A DNA stretch of 64,000 nucleotides from Roseiarcus sp963820775 (GTDB lineage: Bacteria > Pseudomonadota > Alphaproteobacteria > Rhizobiales > Beijerinckiaceae). Location of the stretch: positions 248,001 through 312,000 of the forward strand of contig CAWGBF010000015.1 in the NCBI GenBank assembly GCA_963820775.1, in the 5' to 3' direction. The position numbers and the translations under genes are program-made. Of this stretch, positions 34,299 to 43,194 are shown piece after piece. The stretch's first letter is position 1; each line of letters starts with the position of its first letter. The notes under the pieces were generated by a model. It was not told the DNA's origin. It was given only the letters and a program-made list of their open reading frames with translations, and made no database searches.

Positions 34299-34754
34299 CT
34301 ACTCCACCATGACCTGCGTCTTCACCGAATTCGCAATGAAGCAGATTTCGTGAGCCTGGTGGTGCAGGCGATCGAGCTCCTCCGCCTTGGGAGAGGCGCC
34401 GGCCCATTCGATCTTCGGCCGGAGCTTGACCTTGGTCACCGCCAGGCGGCCCGGCGCGATTTCCTCGGTCACGCCTTCGGCGTGGTCTTCGTAGGCGGTG
34501 ACTGTGAAGCCGGCCACCCGAGCCAGATTTAGGAACGACAGCATATGGCAGCTGGAGAGAGACGCGACCAGCATTTCCTCCGGATCGACGGCGGCCTCGA
34601 CCGCCCATTTTCCCACGACATGCGGCGAAGCCGAGGCAGGAACCTCCGTCCCGCCGTCGAAGCTTATCGTGTGCGCTCGGCTGAAGCGGCCCCTGAGGAA
34701 CTCCTCGCCGTTTTCCTTCGCCGCCCATTTGATCGCCGCAAGATGGGTCGCCAT
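34299..34754 (-). CDS. OsmC-family peroxiredoxin
   Basis: A 151-residue OsmC-like protein that reduces organic hydroperoxides. The two redox cysteines are Cys69 in SLSSCHML and Cys138 in HEICFIANS, with the expected spacing. VDPEEMLVAS is a further family signature. Cytoplasmic, acting as a dimer in the family. It is monocistronic, and a palindromic repeat lies upstream. Confidence 0.9.
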   Translation of the reverse strand: MATHLAAIKWAAKENGEEFLRGRFSRAHTISFDGGTEVPASASPHVVGKWAVEAAVDPEEMLVASLSSCHMLSFLNLARVAGFTVTAYEDHAEGVTEEIAPGRLAVTKVKLRPKIEWAGASPKAEELDRLHHQAHEICFIANSVKTQVMVE

Positions 34755-34853
34755 GGTTCCTCGTCGCCTTCCTTCGTCCAGTCACGACAATAGCAAACTC
34801 ACGCCCGTCTGCAGAGCCTGGAGGGGAAGAGTGGCGCCCAGGTCTTCCCAAGA

Positions 34854-34978
34854 CCTCGTTCTGAGGCGCCGCGAAGCGGCCTCGAAGAACGCTCCAGAAG
34901 ACGCCAAGGACGCCGCTCTATCCGCCGCCACTCTAGATCATCCTTCGAGACGCGCCTTCGGCGCTCCTCAGAATGAGG
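34854..34978. repeat. Second dispersed palindromic repeat type
   Basis: The left part starts CCTCGTTCTGAGGCGCCGCG, and the right part (about 34937-34978) reads TCATCCTTCGAGACGCGCC and ends CCTCAGAATGAGG. The ends are inverted copies of each other (CCTCrTTCTGAGG / CCTCAGAATGAGG). This is a different family from the one at 32548 and is also common in Hyphomicrobiales intergenic DNA. Confidence 0.6.
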
Positions 34979-35088
34979 TCCCGGGGGAAAATTACCCAAA
35001 CGTTGGAAACTCGTCCGGGAGCACCTGAAATGGATCAAAAGAGGCCGCTCGCGAGTTTCCCGTGTTAACCGGTTGAGGAGATGGACTG

Positions 35089-35466
35089 ATGGGGCGCTTG
35101 ACGGACCTCGAAGCGGAAGCGTTGCAGAAGGACATTCCGCCCCAGCTTGCCGAGCTCGCCGACGCGATTGGCAAGAAAGCTAACGCGACCGCCGTGTTCG
35201 GCTCGCCGATCGTGGATGGAGACAGAACCGTCATTCCCGTCGCGCAGGCGAAGTTCGGCCTTGGCGGAGGCGATGGTCTGATCGCCAAAGGCGTGGGCGG
35301 CGGAATGACGGCCAAACCGCTCGGCTTCATCGTGATCGACAGGAACGGCGTACGCTTTCAGCGGACCCCGCAACCAACGCTTACGGCGCTCGCGATCGGC
35401 GTTGTGATCGGGCTCGCGCTCGCCATGCGACTAACGCGGCCGCCACGGCCAAGACTTGCGCGCTAA
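35089..35466 (+). CDS. GerW/YtfJ-family protein with C-terminal TM anchor
   Basis: A 125-residue protein resembling the sporulation protein YtfJ (GerW) family despite the non-sporulating host. The core is TAVFGSPIVDGDRTVIPVAQ, then GLGGG and GMTAKPLGFIVIDRNGV. A single TM helix lies at about residues 97-113, followed by a basic tail. GAGGAGA precedes the ATG at 35089; a near upstream ATG at 35081 leads straight to a stop. The function outside Firmicutes is unknown. Confidence 0.8.
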   Translation: MGRLTDLEAEALQKDIPPQLAELADAIGKKANATAVFGSPIVDGDRTVIPVAQAKFGLGGGDGLIAKGVGGGMTAKPLGFIVIDRNGVRFQRTPQPTLTALAIGVVIGLALAMRLTRPPRPRLAR

Positions 35467-35633
35467 ACTCAACCCCCGCATAACCCGCCCCGCCATAGGC
35501 GACGGCCCCCGTCTCTCGACGGGCTATCGCGGGCGGGGATGGGCCAGAGTATTGATCCCCAATAACGTTCTATGTCATGGTCCGGCCCGTGTGCGACGAC
35601 TGGCGAAGAACGCCAGGTCGCAGGGAGGAAGTT

Positions 35634-36668
35634 ATGACTGATAAGAAGTTGATTTCGGAAGATCGCCGCAGGCTGATGAAGGCAGCGGCCGCGGGCGCGG
35701 GGGCCGCTGCCCTGTTCGGCGGATTGGGTGTCAACCCGATGATCTCGCAGGCGTTGGCCGAGGCCGCTGGCAAGTCGGAAAAGCCGCTCAAGGCCGCCTT
35801 TTCCAACGCCGGATTGCAGGCGACCTGGTGCGCCCAGGGCAAGCAGGCGGCCGAATATTGGGGCAAGCTGTTCAACGTCGACGTCACCTGGTTCGACGGG
35901 CAGCTCGACGCGGTCAAGCAGCGCGCCGCGATCGACAACATGGCCTCGCAGAAGTGGGATTTCGTCGCCATCCAGGCGTTCGGCATCGGCACGCTGACCG
36001 CGCCGGTGAACAAGATGATCGACGCCGGGATTCCGGTTATCGACATGGACACGCTGATCGCGCCGCTCGACACCATCAACGTGCACACGTTCCTCGCGCC
36101 GGACAATGTGTTCATGGGCTCTGCTGTCACTCAGGCGCTTGTCAACGCGATCAACGGCGAAGGCACGATCACCATGACACAGGGCGCGTTGGGCCACACT
36201 GGGGCGCAGGGGCGGGCAAAAGGCTTCCACGAGGTCGTCTCCAAATTCCCGAAGATCCAGGTTCTGGACGAGCAGCCAGCCGACTGGGACGTGACCAAGG
36301 TGGCGCGCATCTGGGAGACGCTGTTGACCAAGTACCCGAAGATCGACGCGGCGTTCTTCCACAATGACGACATGGCGCTCGCCGCCTACAAAGTGATGCA
36401 GGCGAAGGGCCGCACCGAGACGAAGATCGGCGGCGTGGACGCGATGCCGCCGGCGATCAAGGCTGTGCAAGACGGGCAGATGTACGCCACAGTGCGCAAT
36501 CCATCGTGCCGCATCCATGGCGGGGCGATCGTCGCCGGCGTGCAGGCGGTGGTGCAGGGGGCGAAGACCGGCAAGGACATCCCGAAGAACATCGTCACCG
36601 ACGGCCCGGTCGTCACCAAGAACAACGCTGACGGCATGCTCTGGATGCAGGAGCAGTTCCTCATCTAA
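35634..36668 (+). CDS. CUT2 sugar ABC transporter substrate-binding protein
   Basis: A 344-residue periplasmic binding protein of the ribose/galactose (RbsB) class. The N-terminus has a Tat-like motif DRRRLMKAAAAG followed by a hydrophobic stretch, suggesting folded export. The two-lobed fold is seen in WDFVAIQAFGIGTLTAPVNK, PVIDMDTLIAP, AAFFHNDDMALAAYK and IGGVDAMPPAIKAVQDG. GGGAGGAAGTT lies directly upstream of the ATG at 35634; a longer frame starting at 35577 would place that site inside the gene. First of a three-gene sugar uptake operon; the sugar is not identifiable. Confidence 0.92.
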   Translation: MTDKKLISEDRRRLMKAAAAGAGAAALFGGLGVNPMISQALAEAAGKSEKPLKAAFSNAGLQATWCAQGKQAAEYWGKLFNVDVTWFDGQLDAVKQRAAIDNMASQKWDFVAIQAFGIGTLTAPVNKMIDAGIPVIDMDTLIAPLDTINVHTFLAPDNVFMGSAVTQALVNAINGEGTITMTQGALGHTGAQGRAKGFHEVVSKFPKIQVLDEQPADWDVTKVARIWETLLTKYPKIDAAFFHNDDMALAAYKVMQAKGRTETKIGGVDAMPPAIKAVQDGQMYATVRNPSCRIHGGAIVAGVQAVVQGAKTGKDIPKNIVTDGPVVTKNNADGMLWMQEQFLI

Positions 36669-36688
36669 ACCGCCGCCGGCCTCTCGCC

Positions 36689-38179
36689 ATGGCGCTGCTC
36701 GAACTGACGGGCATCTCGAAGTCGTTTGGCGGCGTCCAGGCGCTTCGAGGCGTCGACTTTACGCTGCTCGCCGGTCAGATTCATGGTCTGGCCGGCGAGA
36801 ACGGCGCCGGCAAGAGCACGATGATGAAGATCATCGCCGGCGTCCATTCTGCCGACGCGGGCCACATGCGCGTCGACGGGAAGGAGGTCCATTTCCGCTC
36901 GTCGCGCGACGCGCTCGCTGCGGGCATCGGCATGGTCCATCAGGAGCTTAGCGTCGCGCCAGAGTTGAGTGTCGCCGAGAATGTCTTTCTCGGCGCCCAA
37001 CCCGTCGACCGCTTCGGCGTCATCGCCTGGCGGCGGATGGCCGAGACCGCGGCGGTGCAACTGAAGAACCTCGGGCTCGACATCGATCCTCGCGCGCGCC
37101 TTGGCGATTTTCCCATCGGGGTGCAGCAACTGGTCGAGCTCTCCCGCGTCCTTTTCTCGGGCGCGCACATCATCATCCTCGACGAGCCGACCTCCGCATT
37201 GTCGCCCCCGGAAATCGAGCGCTTGTTCGCGGTTCTCGCCAAACTGCGCGAGGGCGGACGAAGCATTATTTTCATCTCGCATTTCCTCGACGATATCCTC
37301 AAGGTTTCCGACGCGATCACCATCTTTCGCAATGGCCGCAACGTCGCGGACGCCGAGGTCACGCCGGCCATCGACAAGAGCTGGATCATCGAGCGGATGA
37401 TCGGCTTGGGCCGCGAGGAGCTCGAGGAGAGCTACCTCGGCGAGATCAAGCTCGAGAGTCGTCCCGAGGCGCCGGTCGCGCTTCGCGCCTCGGCGTTGAC
37501 GCTGCTTCCGTCCTATCGCGACGTGACGTTCGACGCGCGCGCCGGCGAAGTGCTGGGCATCTACGGTTTCATGGGCTGCGGCCAGTTGGAGCTGGCGCGC
37601 ACCTTGTTCGGGAAGTTGCGCGCCGACAGCGGCTCGCTCGAGATCGACGGCGAAGCCAAGGCGCTGTCGAACACCGCCGCCGCCAAACGGGCGGGCGTCG
37701 CCTATGTGGCGGAAAGCCGTCGCGCAATGCTGTTCGGCGACGAGCCGGTGTACAAGAATATCTCGATCGCCATCCTCGAACGCCTGTCGCGATGGCTGCT
37801 GAAGCCTGACCGCGAGCGGGAAATCGCGGCCGAGCAGGTCAAGGCCCTCGACATTCGTCCGCCCCGCATCGAAGCGCGCCTCGGCGCGCTCTCCGGCGGC
37901 AATCAGCAGAAAGTGGCGCTGGCGAAGTGGCTGACCCACAACCCGCGCATTCTTTTGCTCGCCGAGCCGACGCGGGGCATGGACGTGGGGGCCAAGGAGG
38001 ACGTGGTCAGGATCGTGCGCGGGTTGCGCGATCAGGGTATCGCCATCGTCGTCTTTTCGACCGAGCCGGAAACCGTGCTCTCGCTCGCGGACCGGGTGCT
38101 GGTGATGCGCAAAGGCGAGATCGCGCATGAGTTCGCCGGCGAAGCGATCAGCAAGGATCGCCTGTTGGCGGCCGCTTGA
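36689..38179 (+). CDS. CUT2 sugar ABC transporter ATPase (tandem NBDs)
   Basis: A 496-residue protein with two fused nucleotide-binding domains, as in RbsA/MglA. The first has Walker A GENGAGKST and Walker B IIILDEPTSAL, but its signature region reads FPIGVQQLVELSRVL. The second lacks a canonical Walker A (GFMGCGQLELA), as is normal in this family, and has signature LSGGNQQKVALAKWL with LLAEPTRGMDVG. It starts 20 bases after the binding protein and supplies energy for the adjacent permease. Confidence 0.95.
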   Translation: MALLELTGISKSFGGVQALRGVDFTLLAGQIHGLAGENGAGKSTMMKIIAGVHSADAGHMRVDGKEVHFRSSRDALAAGIGMVHQELSVAPELSVAENVFLGAQPVDRFGVIAWRRMAETAAVQLKNLGLDIDPRARLGDFPIGVQQLVELSRVLFSGAHIIILDEPTSALSPPEIERLFAVLAKLREGGRSIIFISHFLDDILKVSDAITIFRNGRNVADAEVTPAIDKSWIIERMIGLGREELEESYLGEIKLESRPEAPVALRASALTLLPSYRDVTFDARAGEVLGIYGFMGCGQLELARTLFGKLRADSGSLEIDGEAKALSNTAAAKRAGVAYVAESRRAMLFGDEPVYKNISIAILERLSRWLLKPDREREIAAEQVKALDIRPPRIEARLGALSGGNQQKVALAKWLTHNPRILLLAEPTRGMDVGAKEDVVRIVRGLRDQGIAIVVFSTEPETVLSLADRVLVMRKGEIAHEFAGEAISKDRLLAAA

Positions 38180-38192
38180 CCACAGGACTGCC

Positions 38193-39230
38193 ATGAACAC
38201 GCCAAGCGCCGAAGCGCGCTCCACCCGCGCCTTTCGCCTAGGCGATTTCCTGCGCGATCAATTGCGCAACATCGCCCCCTTCATAACCCTGATCGCGCTC
38301 ATCGCGTTCTTCAGCATCGCCAGTCCGTCGTTCGCCTCGCTCGGCAATCTGGAGAACATCCTCCAGCAGGTGTCGGTCACCGCGATCATCGCCGTCGGCC
38401 TGACTTTCGTTATCCTAACGGCGGAGATCGATCTCAGCGTCGGCGCGATCGCCAACGCCACGGCGATCGTGCTCACGTTCTTCACGGCTCAGCCGGACTA
38501 CGTGAACATCGCCAATCTGCCGATGCCCGGCGCGATCGCCATCATTCTGGCCCTGCTTGCCTGCGGCGCTCTCGGTCTCCTCACCGCCTTCGGCGTCACC
38601 CGCATCGGCATCCCGTCCTTCATCATGACGCTGGCGATGATGCAGATCGGCGCTGGCGTATCGGCGGTTCTGGTGCGCGGCCAGATCGCCTACACCGTTC
38701 CGCCGCTCATTCTGACGCTTGGGTCCAAGTCGATTTTCGGCGTGCCCTGGATCATCGTCGTCGCGGCGGTCTTCCTGCTCGTCGCCCATCTCGTGCTGAC
38801 CTACACGCGCTTCGGCCGTTACGTTTACATGGTCGGGGGAAATCGCGAGGCGGCGGAATATTCGGGCGTCAATGTCCGCTTCATCGTCGGCGCGGTGATG
38901 GTGATCTCCGCCATGTGCTCAGGCTTCGCCGGCATGGTCGGCGTCGCCTATTTCGGCAGCGCCCAGCAGAACGAGTTCGACACTTTCCTGCTTGACGCCA
39001 TCGCCGCCGTGGTGGTCGGCGGCACCAGCCTGTTCGGCGGGCGCGGCGGCATCGGCAACACGATCGTCGGCCTGTTCGTGCTCGGCGTGCTCAATAACGG
39101 TCTCGACTATGTGAAGATCGACAGCTTCCTCAAGATCCTGATCCGAGGAATCATTCTGCTCGTGGCGCTCATCATCAATGTTTACGCCGAGCGATTGCGC
39201 ACGGCGCGAAGCGGCGAACGGGCCGCTTAA
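38193..39230 (+). CDS. CUT2 sugar ABC transporter permease
   Basis: A 345-residue permease of the RbsC class with about ten TM helices. TAEIDLSVGAIANATAI and VVVGGTSLFGGRGGIGNTIVG are the conserved family motifs. The ATG at 38193 is 13 bases after the ATPase stop. The IS630 element is inserted about 100 bases beyond its stop, so the operon itself is undamaged. Confidence 0.94.
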   Translation: MNTPSAEARSTRAFRLGDFLRDQLRNIAPFITLIALIAFFSIASPSFASLGNLENILQQVSVTAIIAVGLTFVILTAEIDLSVGAIANATAIVLTFFTAQPDYVNIANLPMPGAIAIILALLACGALGLLTAFGVTRIGIPSFIMTLAMMQIGAGVSAVLVRGQIAYTVPPLILTLGSKSIFGVPWIIVVAAVFLLVAHLVLTYTRFGRYVYMVGGNREAAEYSGVNVRFIVGAVMVISAMCSGFAGMVGVAYFGSAQQNEFDTFLLDAIAAVVVGGTSLFGGRGGIGNTIVGLFVLGVLNNGLDYVKIDSFLKILIRGIILLVALIINVYAERLRTARSGERAA

Positions 39231-39332
39231 ATCGAGTGGCGAGCACCCGCCTGGGGGGCGCTAGCTCTCTCGTCCGTCAGTCGCAACCGCGGCTCGATTC
39301 CCTTCACCGTCGCTGAGGCCGCCGACGCTCTA

Positions 39333-40377
39333 GGGCATCGGACGGTCATGTGAATCCATAGCCTGCGGCTTCGAAGTAGTTTGCGCATTCCTCTGGGAGG
39401 AACAGATCGCAGATTTGCCCGATGGCCTTCCAGAGTTCGTCGATGGTGCGCATGGCCATGGCGCGGAGATGCGCCTTGAGTTTGGCGAAGGCCATTTCGA
39501 TGGGGTTGAGGTCGGGGCTGTAGGGCGGCAGAAAGATGAGCCAAGCGCCTCGCTCCCGGATGGCTTGTTCAGCGGTCGGGCTTTTGTGGGCGGGCAGATT
39601 GTCCAGGATGACGATGTCGCCCTCTTGCAGCGTTGGGACGAGCTGGGTGCGCACGTGGGAAGATCGCCCGATCCATCGGTGCGTCGATGACCCACGGCGC
39701 GGTCAGGGCGCCGCAGCGCAGTCCGGCGACGAAAGTCTGGGTCTTCCAATGGCCAAAGGGGGCCTTGGAGCGAAGGCGCTTGCCCCTCTCGCAGCGTCCG
39801 CGCGCACGGGTCATCTTCGTGTTGGTTCCCGTTTCGTCGATGAACACCAGCCTATGCGGCTCGGTCCGCATCTTGGGCTGTCGTTCAGCCTTCCACGCCG
39901 CGCGCGCCTGGCGCACGTCGGGCCGATCGCATTCGCTGGCCTGAAGGCTTTTTTTTAAAGCTCAGGCCGTTGCGGATCAGCCAGCGCGACAGCGAGGCGG
40001 GGTCGGCTTTCACTCCGCTGGCGGCTTGGAGTTCGCAAGCCAGCTCCGGCATGCTGATGTCGTCCTTCTCCGCCACGCGGCGCAAGATGAAGACGCGGTG
40101 CGGGTCGAGCTTGCTGTGTCGCCAGCCGCCGAGCGCCTTGGGCGTAACCGCCCCGCGCTCCCGAAAAGCCGTCATCAAATTGATCACAAACGAGGGCGAT
40201 ACCCCGAAACGGGCCGCCGCGGCGCGCCGCGAATGCCCAGCCTCGACGTAGTCCACCACACGCTCGCGAAGATCCATCGAATAGGGCTTCGGCATCGCAA
40301 ATCACCTCCAACCGGAAGTGAATCACATTCTCATCCCCGCCGGAATCCCGACGATTCAATCTGACCGTCCGATGCTC
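39333..40377 (-). mobile_element. IS630-family insertion sequence
   Basis: A 1,045-bp element bounded by 16-bp terminal inverted repeats: GGGCATCGGACGGTCA at 39333-39348 and the complement of GAGCATCGGACGGTCA at 40362-40377 (one mismatch). It is flanked on both sides by TA (39331-39332 and 40378-40379), the target duplication of IS630/Tc1 elements. A single transposase gene reads leftward, with its stop codon inside the left repeat. It sits between the sugar transporter operon and the Met/His-rich peptide gene. Confidence 0.92.
39346..40295 (-). pseudogene. IS630 transposase, spread over three frames
   Basis: DDE transposase of about 316 residues if joined. An N-terminal HTH (DLRERVVDYVEAGHSRRAAA, FGVSPSFVINL) is followed by the catalytic region with the first Asp in LVFIDETGTNT, the second in IVILDNLPAHKS and the Glu in NPIEMAFAKLK. 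The frame first breaks at an eight-A run (about 39951-39958): seven A would give SFKKSLQASE and continue. It breaks again near 39660, just before VRTQLVPTLQEGD. Such A-runs can act as slippage sites in IS elements, but the second break has no such run, so the copy as given is probably non-functional or mis-sequenced. GGAGGTG precedes the ATG at 40295. Confidence 0.85.
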
Positions 40378-40418
40378 TAGCGCAACGAAGGCGGCCTCGC
40401 GCACGGGGATATGGTGGA

Positions 40419-40640
40419 CTACTTGGGCGCCTCTGGCGCCATCATGTGATCGCCCTCTTTCATCATATGCTTTTTCATGTGGGGCTTCTTCATGTGAGCC
40501 ATATGGTCCCCCGACATGTGGTCCGCCGATGCGGCGTCCGGTTTGGGGGCGTCTTCGGCCCGCGCGACATTGGCGAAGGCGACGGCGCCAAGGGCGACGC
40601 ACGCGGCTGCGGGAATAAGACACTTGAAGCTAGACCTCAT
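40419..40640 (-). CDS. Met/His-rich secreted peptide, possible metal binder
   Basis: A 73-residue protein: signal peptide MRSSFKCLIPAAACVALG onwards with cleavage likely after ARA, then a mature peptide of about 45 residues dominated by Met, His and Lys (DHMSGDHMAHMKKPHMKKH and a similar continuation). No cysteine is left in the mature part. HM dyads recur every three to five residues, as in copper-binding periplasmic peptides. AGGAAAG lies about 10 bases before the ATG at 40640; a GTG at 40649 is too close to that site. It lies 42 bases beyond the IS630 right end. Confidence 0.7.
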   Translation of the reverse strand: MRSSFKCLIPAAACVALGAVAFANVARAEDAPKPDAASADHMSGDHMAHMKKPHMKKHMMKEGDHMMAPEAPK

Positions 40641-41258
40641 GTTGCGCACTTTCCTGGATTGAGGACGCCGGGCCCGGGATTGGGTGCGTCCTTAAGATTG
40701 CGGCGCAAGCGCCGCAAATGGCCGCAGCTCTCGCCGGCGGCGAGGCGATCTTGACTTGAAAACAACCGCAGGCGGTTTCACCGCTTTGCCGCGGGGAAGA
40801 TCGGGCCGCCGCCCTTCGCCTGGACGAGGAGCCAGACGGCACGTCTCCCCGGCGGCAGTTTTATGAGACCGGGCGGCCGCAACGACGAACGCATGATTTC
40901 ACTTCCCTCTCAGCGGCCGGGCGCGCCATACCGCCGGTTTTCCGGGTCCCGATGGAATCTCTTCGTGAAAGGAATTCGTGGGAACCGAGGCGCTTGTTAC
41001 AACGCGATTGGCAATCTTAGTCGCGGGATCGTCCAACGACGATTGAGCGGTGATCGACGGGAGCAGGCGCGGCGCCCGTGACGCTAGGCTAAGGCGCGAG
41101 GCTCGCGGGTCGTGGGCGCCGATGCTTCCGTGGGATCTTCGACGCCACCGCCGGGTCGGGGGAGCGCGCTGTGCTCGCGCTTCCCTGGCTCGGTTCCGAG
41201 AGTATTGAAGCCGCCGTCCCTCCATGTGAGCGAAGGCGGCTTCAGGTCAAGCGACAGC
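40641..41258. other. Non-coding region
   Basis: About 620 bases between the start of the Met/His-rich gene and the end of the beta-propeller gene. Short open frames show no ribosome sites or family motifs. The only structured element is the hairpin at 41206-41244. Confidence 0.5.
41206..41244 (-). terminator. Hairpin after the beta-propeller gene
   Basis: Perfect 10-bp inverted repeat TGAAGCCGCC (41206-41215) and GGCGGCTTCA (41235-41244) with a 19-base loop, about 15 bases beyond the stop of the leftward gene. No strong T-tract follows, so it may stabilise the 3' end rather than act as a classic terminator. Confidence 0.45.
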
Positions 41259-42248
41259 TTATTGCTTCGGCGCGGGGACGGTCGTCGCCTTGAAGGGCGG
41301 AGGCGTCTTCTTGTCCTTTGCCTCCTGGCCCAACAGGTACCTCAAGGGCACGTCAAGCACATAGATTTGGTCGCCGACCTGCGCGAGCGACACCGGCCCG
41401 TCGAAGCCGTCCTTTATGGTCTCGATCTTAGCGTTGTCGCCATCGACGGTGATGAGATCCAGATTGCCCTTGGTCTCGCCCTCGACCTGAATCAGCTTGT
41501 TGGGGCCAAACGACCTGAGCCCGTCCGAGTGGTAGAGCGGGCGCGAGGTTTGCAGCTTGGTGATTGTCCCCGCGCTGCCGTCGGCATTGACCGCGACGCG
41601 ATAGAGGCCGTCGCCTTCGAAGAGGTTGCTGTAGATTGCACCGTCGCCAAGAATCGCGATGCCATCCAGTTGCGGCTTGCCCGGAACGTCCCAGCGCGCG
41701 TCGTGCGCCCAAACCTCGAGTTCCTTCGCGCCGGGCTTGAGGCGCAGGATCTGGCCGCCGAACGAATCCGAGACGTAAGCGGTCCCGTCGCTCGCCACAA
41801 CGATGTCGTTGCACAAGGTCGTCTGACCCGGGAGCGGGACGCTCCCCTTGGCCTCGCCGCTCTTGAGGTCGAACAGTTTGAGCGACGTCCCTGCGGAGGT
41901 GCCGGGAATTTTGATTCCGGCCCCGGAAAAGTCGTTGGAGCACACGTAGAGCGTGTTCGACTTGTCGTCGGCCAGAACGCCGAGGGCCGAAGCCAAGCCG
42001 TTCGAACCCGACTTGATAAACTCGGTCGCCTGAGCTTCGCCTGGCTTCGCGCGCCAGACCCGGCCGTTGCCGAAGCTGCTGAAGAACAGCGTGCCATCGG
42101 CGGATGCGCTCATGCTTTCGGGAAAGTCGGTTGAGCCGGGCACAACGACGTCGGCCGCGCGCGCCGCTCCCGCGGTGGCCAAAGCGATCGCACACGAACT
42201 GGCGAATGCCAGCGGGGCGAAAGCGCTACAGAATTGCGAAAGACGCAT
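41259..42248 (-). CDS. Secreted SMP-30/NHL-type beta-propeller protein
   Basis: A 329-residue protein. A signal peptide of about 30 residues ends GAARAADV. Repeated blade motifs follow: GTLFFSSFGNGRVWRAKPG, LYVCSNDFSG, LCNDIVVASDGTAYVSDSFGGQ, LDGIAILGDGAIYSNLFEGDGLYRV. This is a gluconolactonase/strictosidine synthase-type propeller, probably periplasmic. Family members hydrolyse lactones, but no specific metal-site residues can be assigned here. GGAGGA sits 7 bases before the ATG at 42248; two earlier in-frame ATGs overlap or abut that site. Confidence 0.75.
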   Translation of the reverse strand: MRLSQFCSAFAPLAFASSCAIALATAGAARAADVVVPGSTDFPESMSASADGTLFFSSFGNGRVWRAKPGEAQATEFIKSGSNGLASALGVLADDKSNTLYVCSNDFSGAGIKIPGTSAGTSLKLFDLKSGEAKGSVPLPGQTTLCNDIVVASDGTAYVSDSFGGQILRLKPGAKELEVWAHDARWDVPGKPQLDGIAILGDGAIYSNLFEGDGLYRVAVNADGSAGTITKLQTSRPLYHSDGLRSFGPNKLIQVEGETKGNLDLITVDGDNAKIETIKDGFDGPVSLAQVGDQIYVLDVPLRYLLGQEAKDKKTPPPFKATTVPAPKQ

Positions 42249-42525
42249 AGTCATTTCCTCCATCGGCTTAGTTTTGGGTTTGAACGACCACGTTATACCT
42301 TACGGCATATAACGGGTCCATCGTTGGCGGCCGGAATTGTGTTTTTTAAAGCTGATGCACCAGGCGCTCGAGGCGCTTAGCCGCGCACGCGAGTTGCTTA
42401 TGGGCGCGGGCTCCTTTTAGTCGCCCGGGTCCGCTTGGTCGAGTCGAAGCTCGGTCCGGATTGGTCCAGGCGGCGCGAGGACCCGAACTTACCCCTCCGC
42501 GGCGCGATATCGAAGGCGTTCAACG

Positions 42526-42807
42526 ATGAGAATGGGTCATCCGGCGATCTGGATCGGTGTTTTGCTTTTCGTGGGCGCAGGAGCGCCGGCGGCGCGCGGC
42601 GGAGGCCGAGTGCTGACCACTTCGGATGTCGTCGTCATCAGGGTCGTCGACCATCCAGAGCTGGATACGACCACGCGTGTGGAGCCGGACGGTACGATCA
42701 ACTTTCCGTATGTCGGCCGCGTCCGGGCCGCGGGTCGGACGGAAGACGACCTTGGGCGCGCTGTCGAACGGCGGTTGGTCGAATTGAAAATCATTGCGGC
42801 GCCTTGA
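42526..42807 (+). CDS. Short Poly_export-domain protein (Wza-like stub)
   Basis: A 93-residue protein with a signal-like N-terminus (about 1-24) and one polysaccharide-export domain: LTTSDVVVIRVVDHPELDTT, VEPDGTINFPYVGRVRAAG and an amphipathic helix. Wza-type outer-membrane proteins normally continue with SLBB domains and a C-terminal helix for another 100-250 residues, but here a TGA follows at once. GAAGG lies about 10 bases before the ATG. No capsule or EPS genes are nearby, so this is either a solitary single-domain protein or a remnant. Confidence 0.6.
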   Translation: MRMGHPAIWIGVLLFVGAGAPAARGGGRVLTTSDVVVIRVVDHPELDTTTRVEPDGTINFPYVGRVRAAGRTEDDLGRAVERRLVELKIIAAP

Positions 42808-43194
42808 GTTAGAGCAGCGGCTCTGCGGCGCGAGCCTAAAATCTCGCCGCTCATAGCGGCTTAGTCACATATATTGTCTGGATTGAAATAAGAGGCCTCC
42901 GCCCCATCTGTACATCGGTCCAACGGTTTGATTGGACGGTCAGAACTAAGAAAATCAGAAACGAAAATGAACTGCTCGCATAACTCCCATCGCGCCGGCG
43001 AGGCGTATTCCTCGCCGCTCATCGTCAACAACCTCTGCGCCCAACTGGCGCCGCTCAATCGATATGGCCTTCCTGGGCTCGGCGCCGTCGTCGCTAACGG
43101 CGCTCGCGCTCTCATCGGCGTGTCTCGCAAGGCGGTTGGCGCCCTCACGCGCTCCGAGTTCGAACGAACTCGCCGCGTAAGGCTGACGTGCTGG
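42808..43194. other. Non-coding region
   Basis: About 390 bases between convergent genes. I looked for a continuation of the Poly_export protein in all frames and found no SLBB-like sequence. Otherwise only short AT-richer stretches near 42865-42970. Confidence 0.5.

Noticed and set aside
40980..41020. Possible second EcfG promoter, GGAAC followed 17 bases later by CGCG
   Set aside because: The -10 box is CGCG rather than CGTT and no gene follows.
43150..43175. GAGTTCGAACGAACTC resembling a tRNA T-arm
   Set aside because: A short palindrome only; no acceptor or anticodon arms can be folded around it. No tRNA was found in the window.
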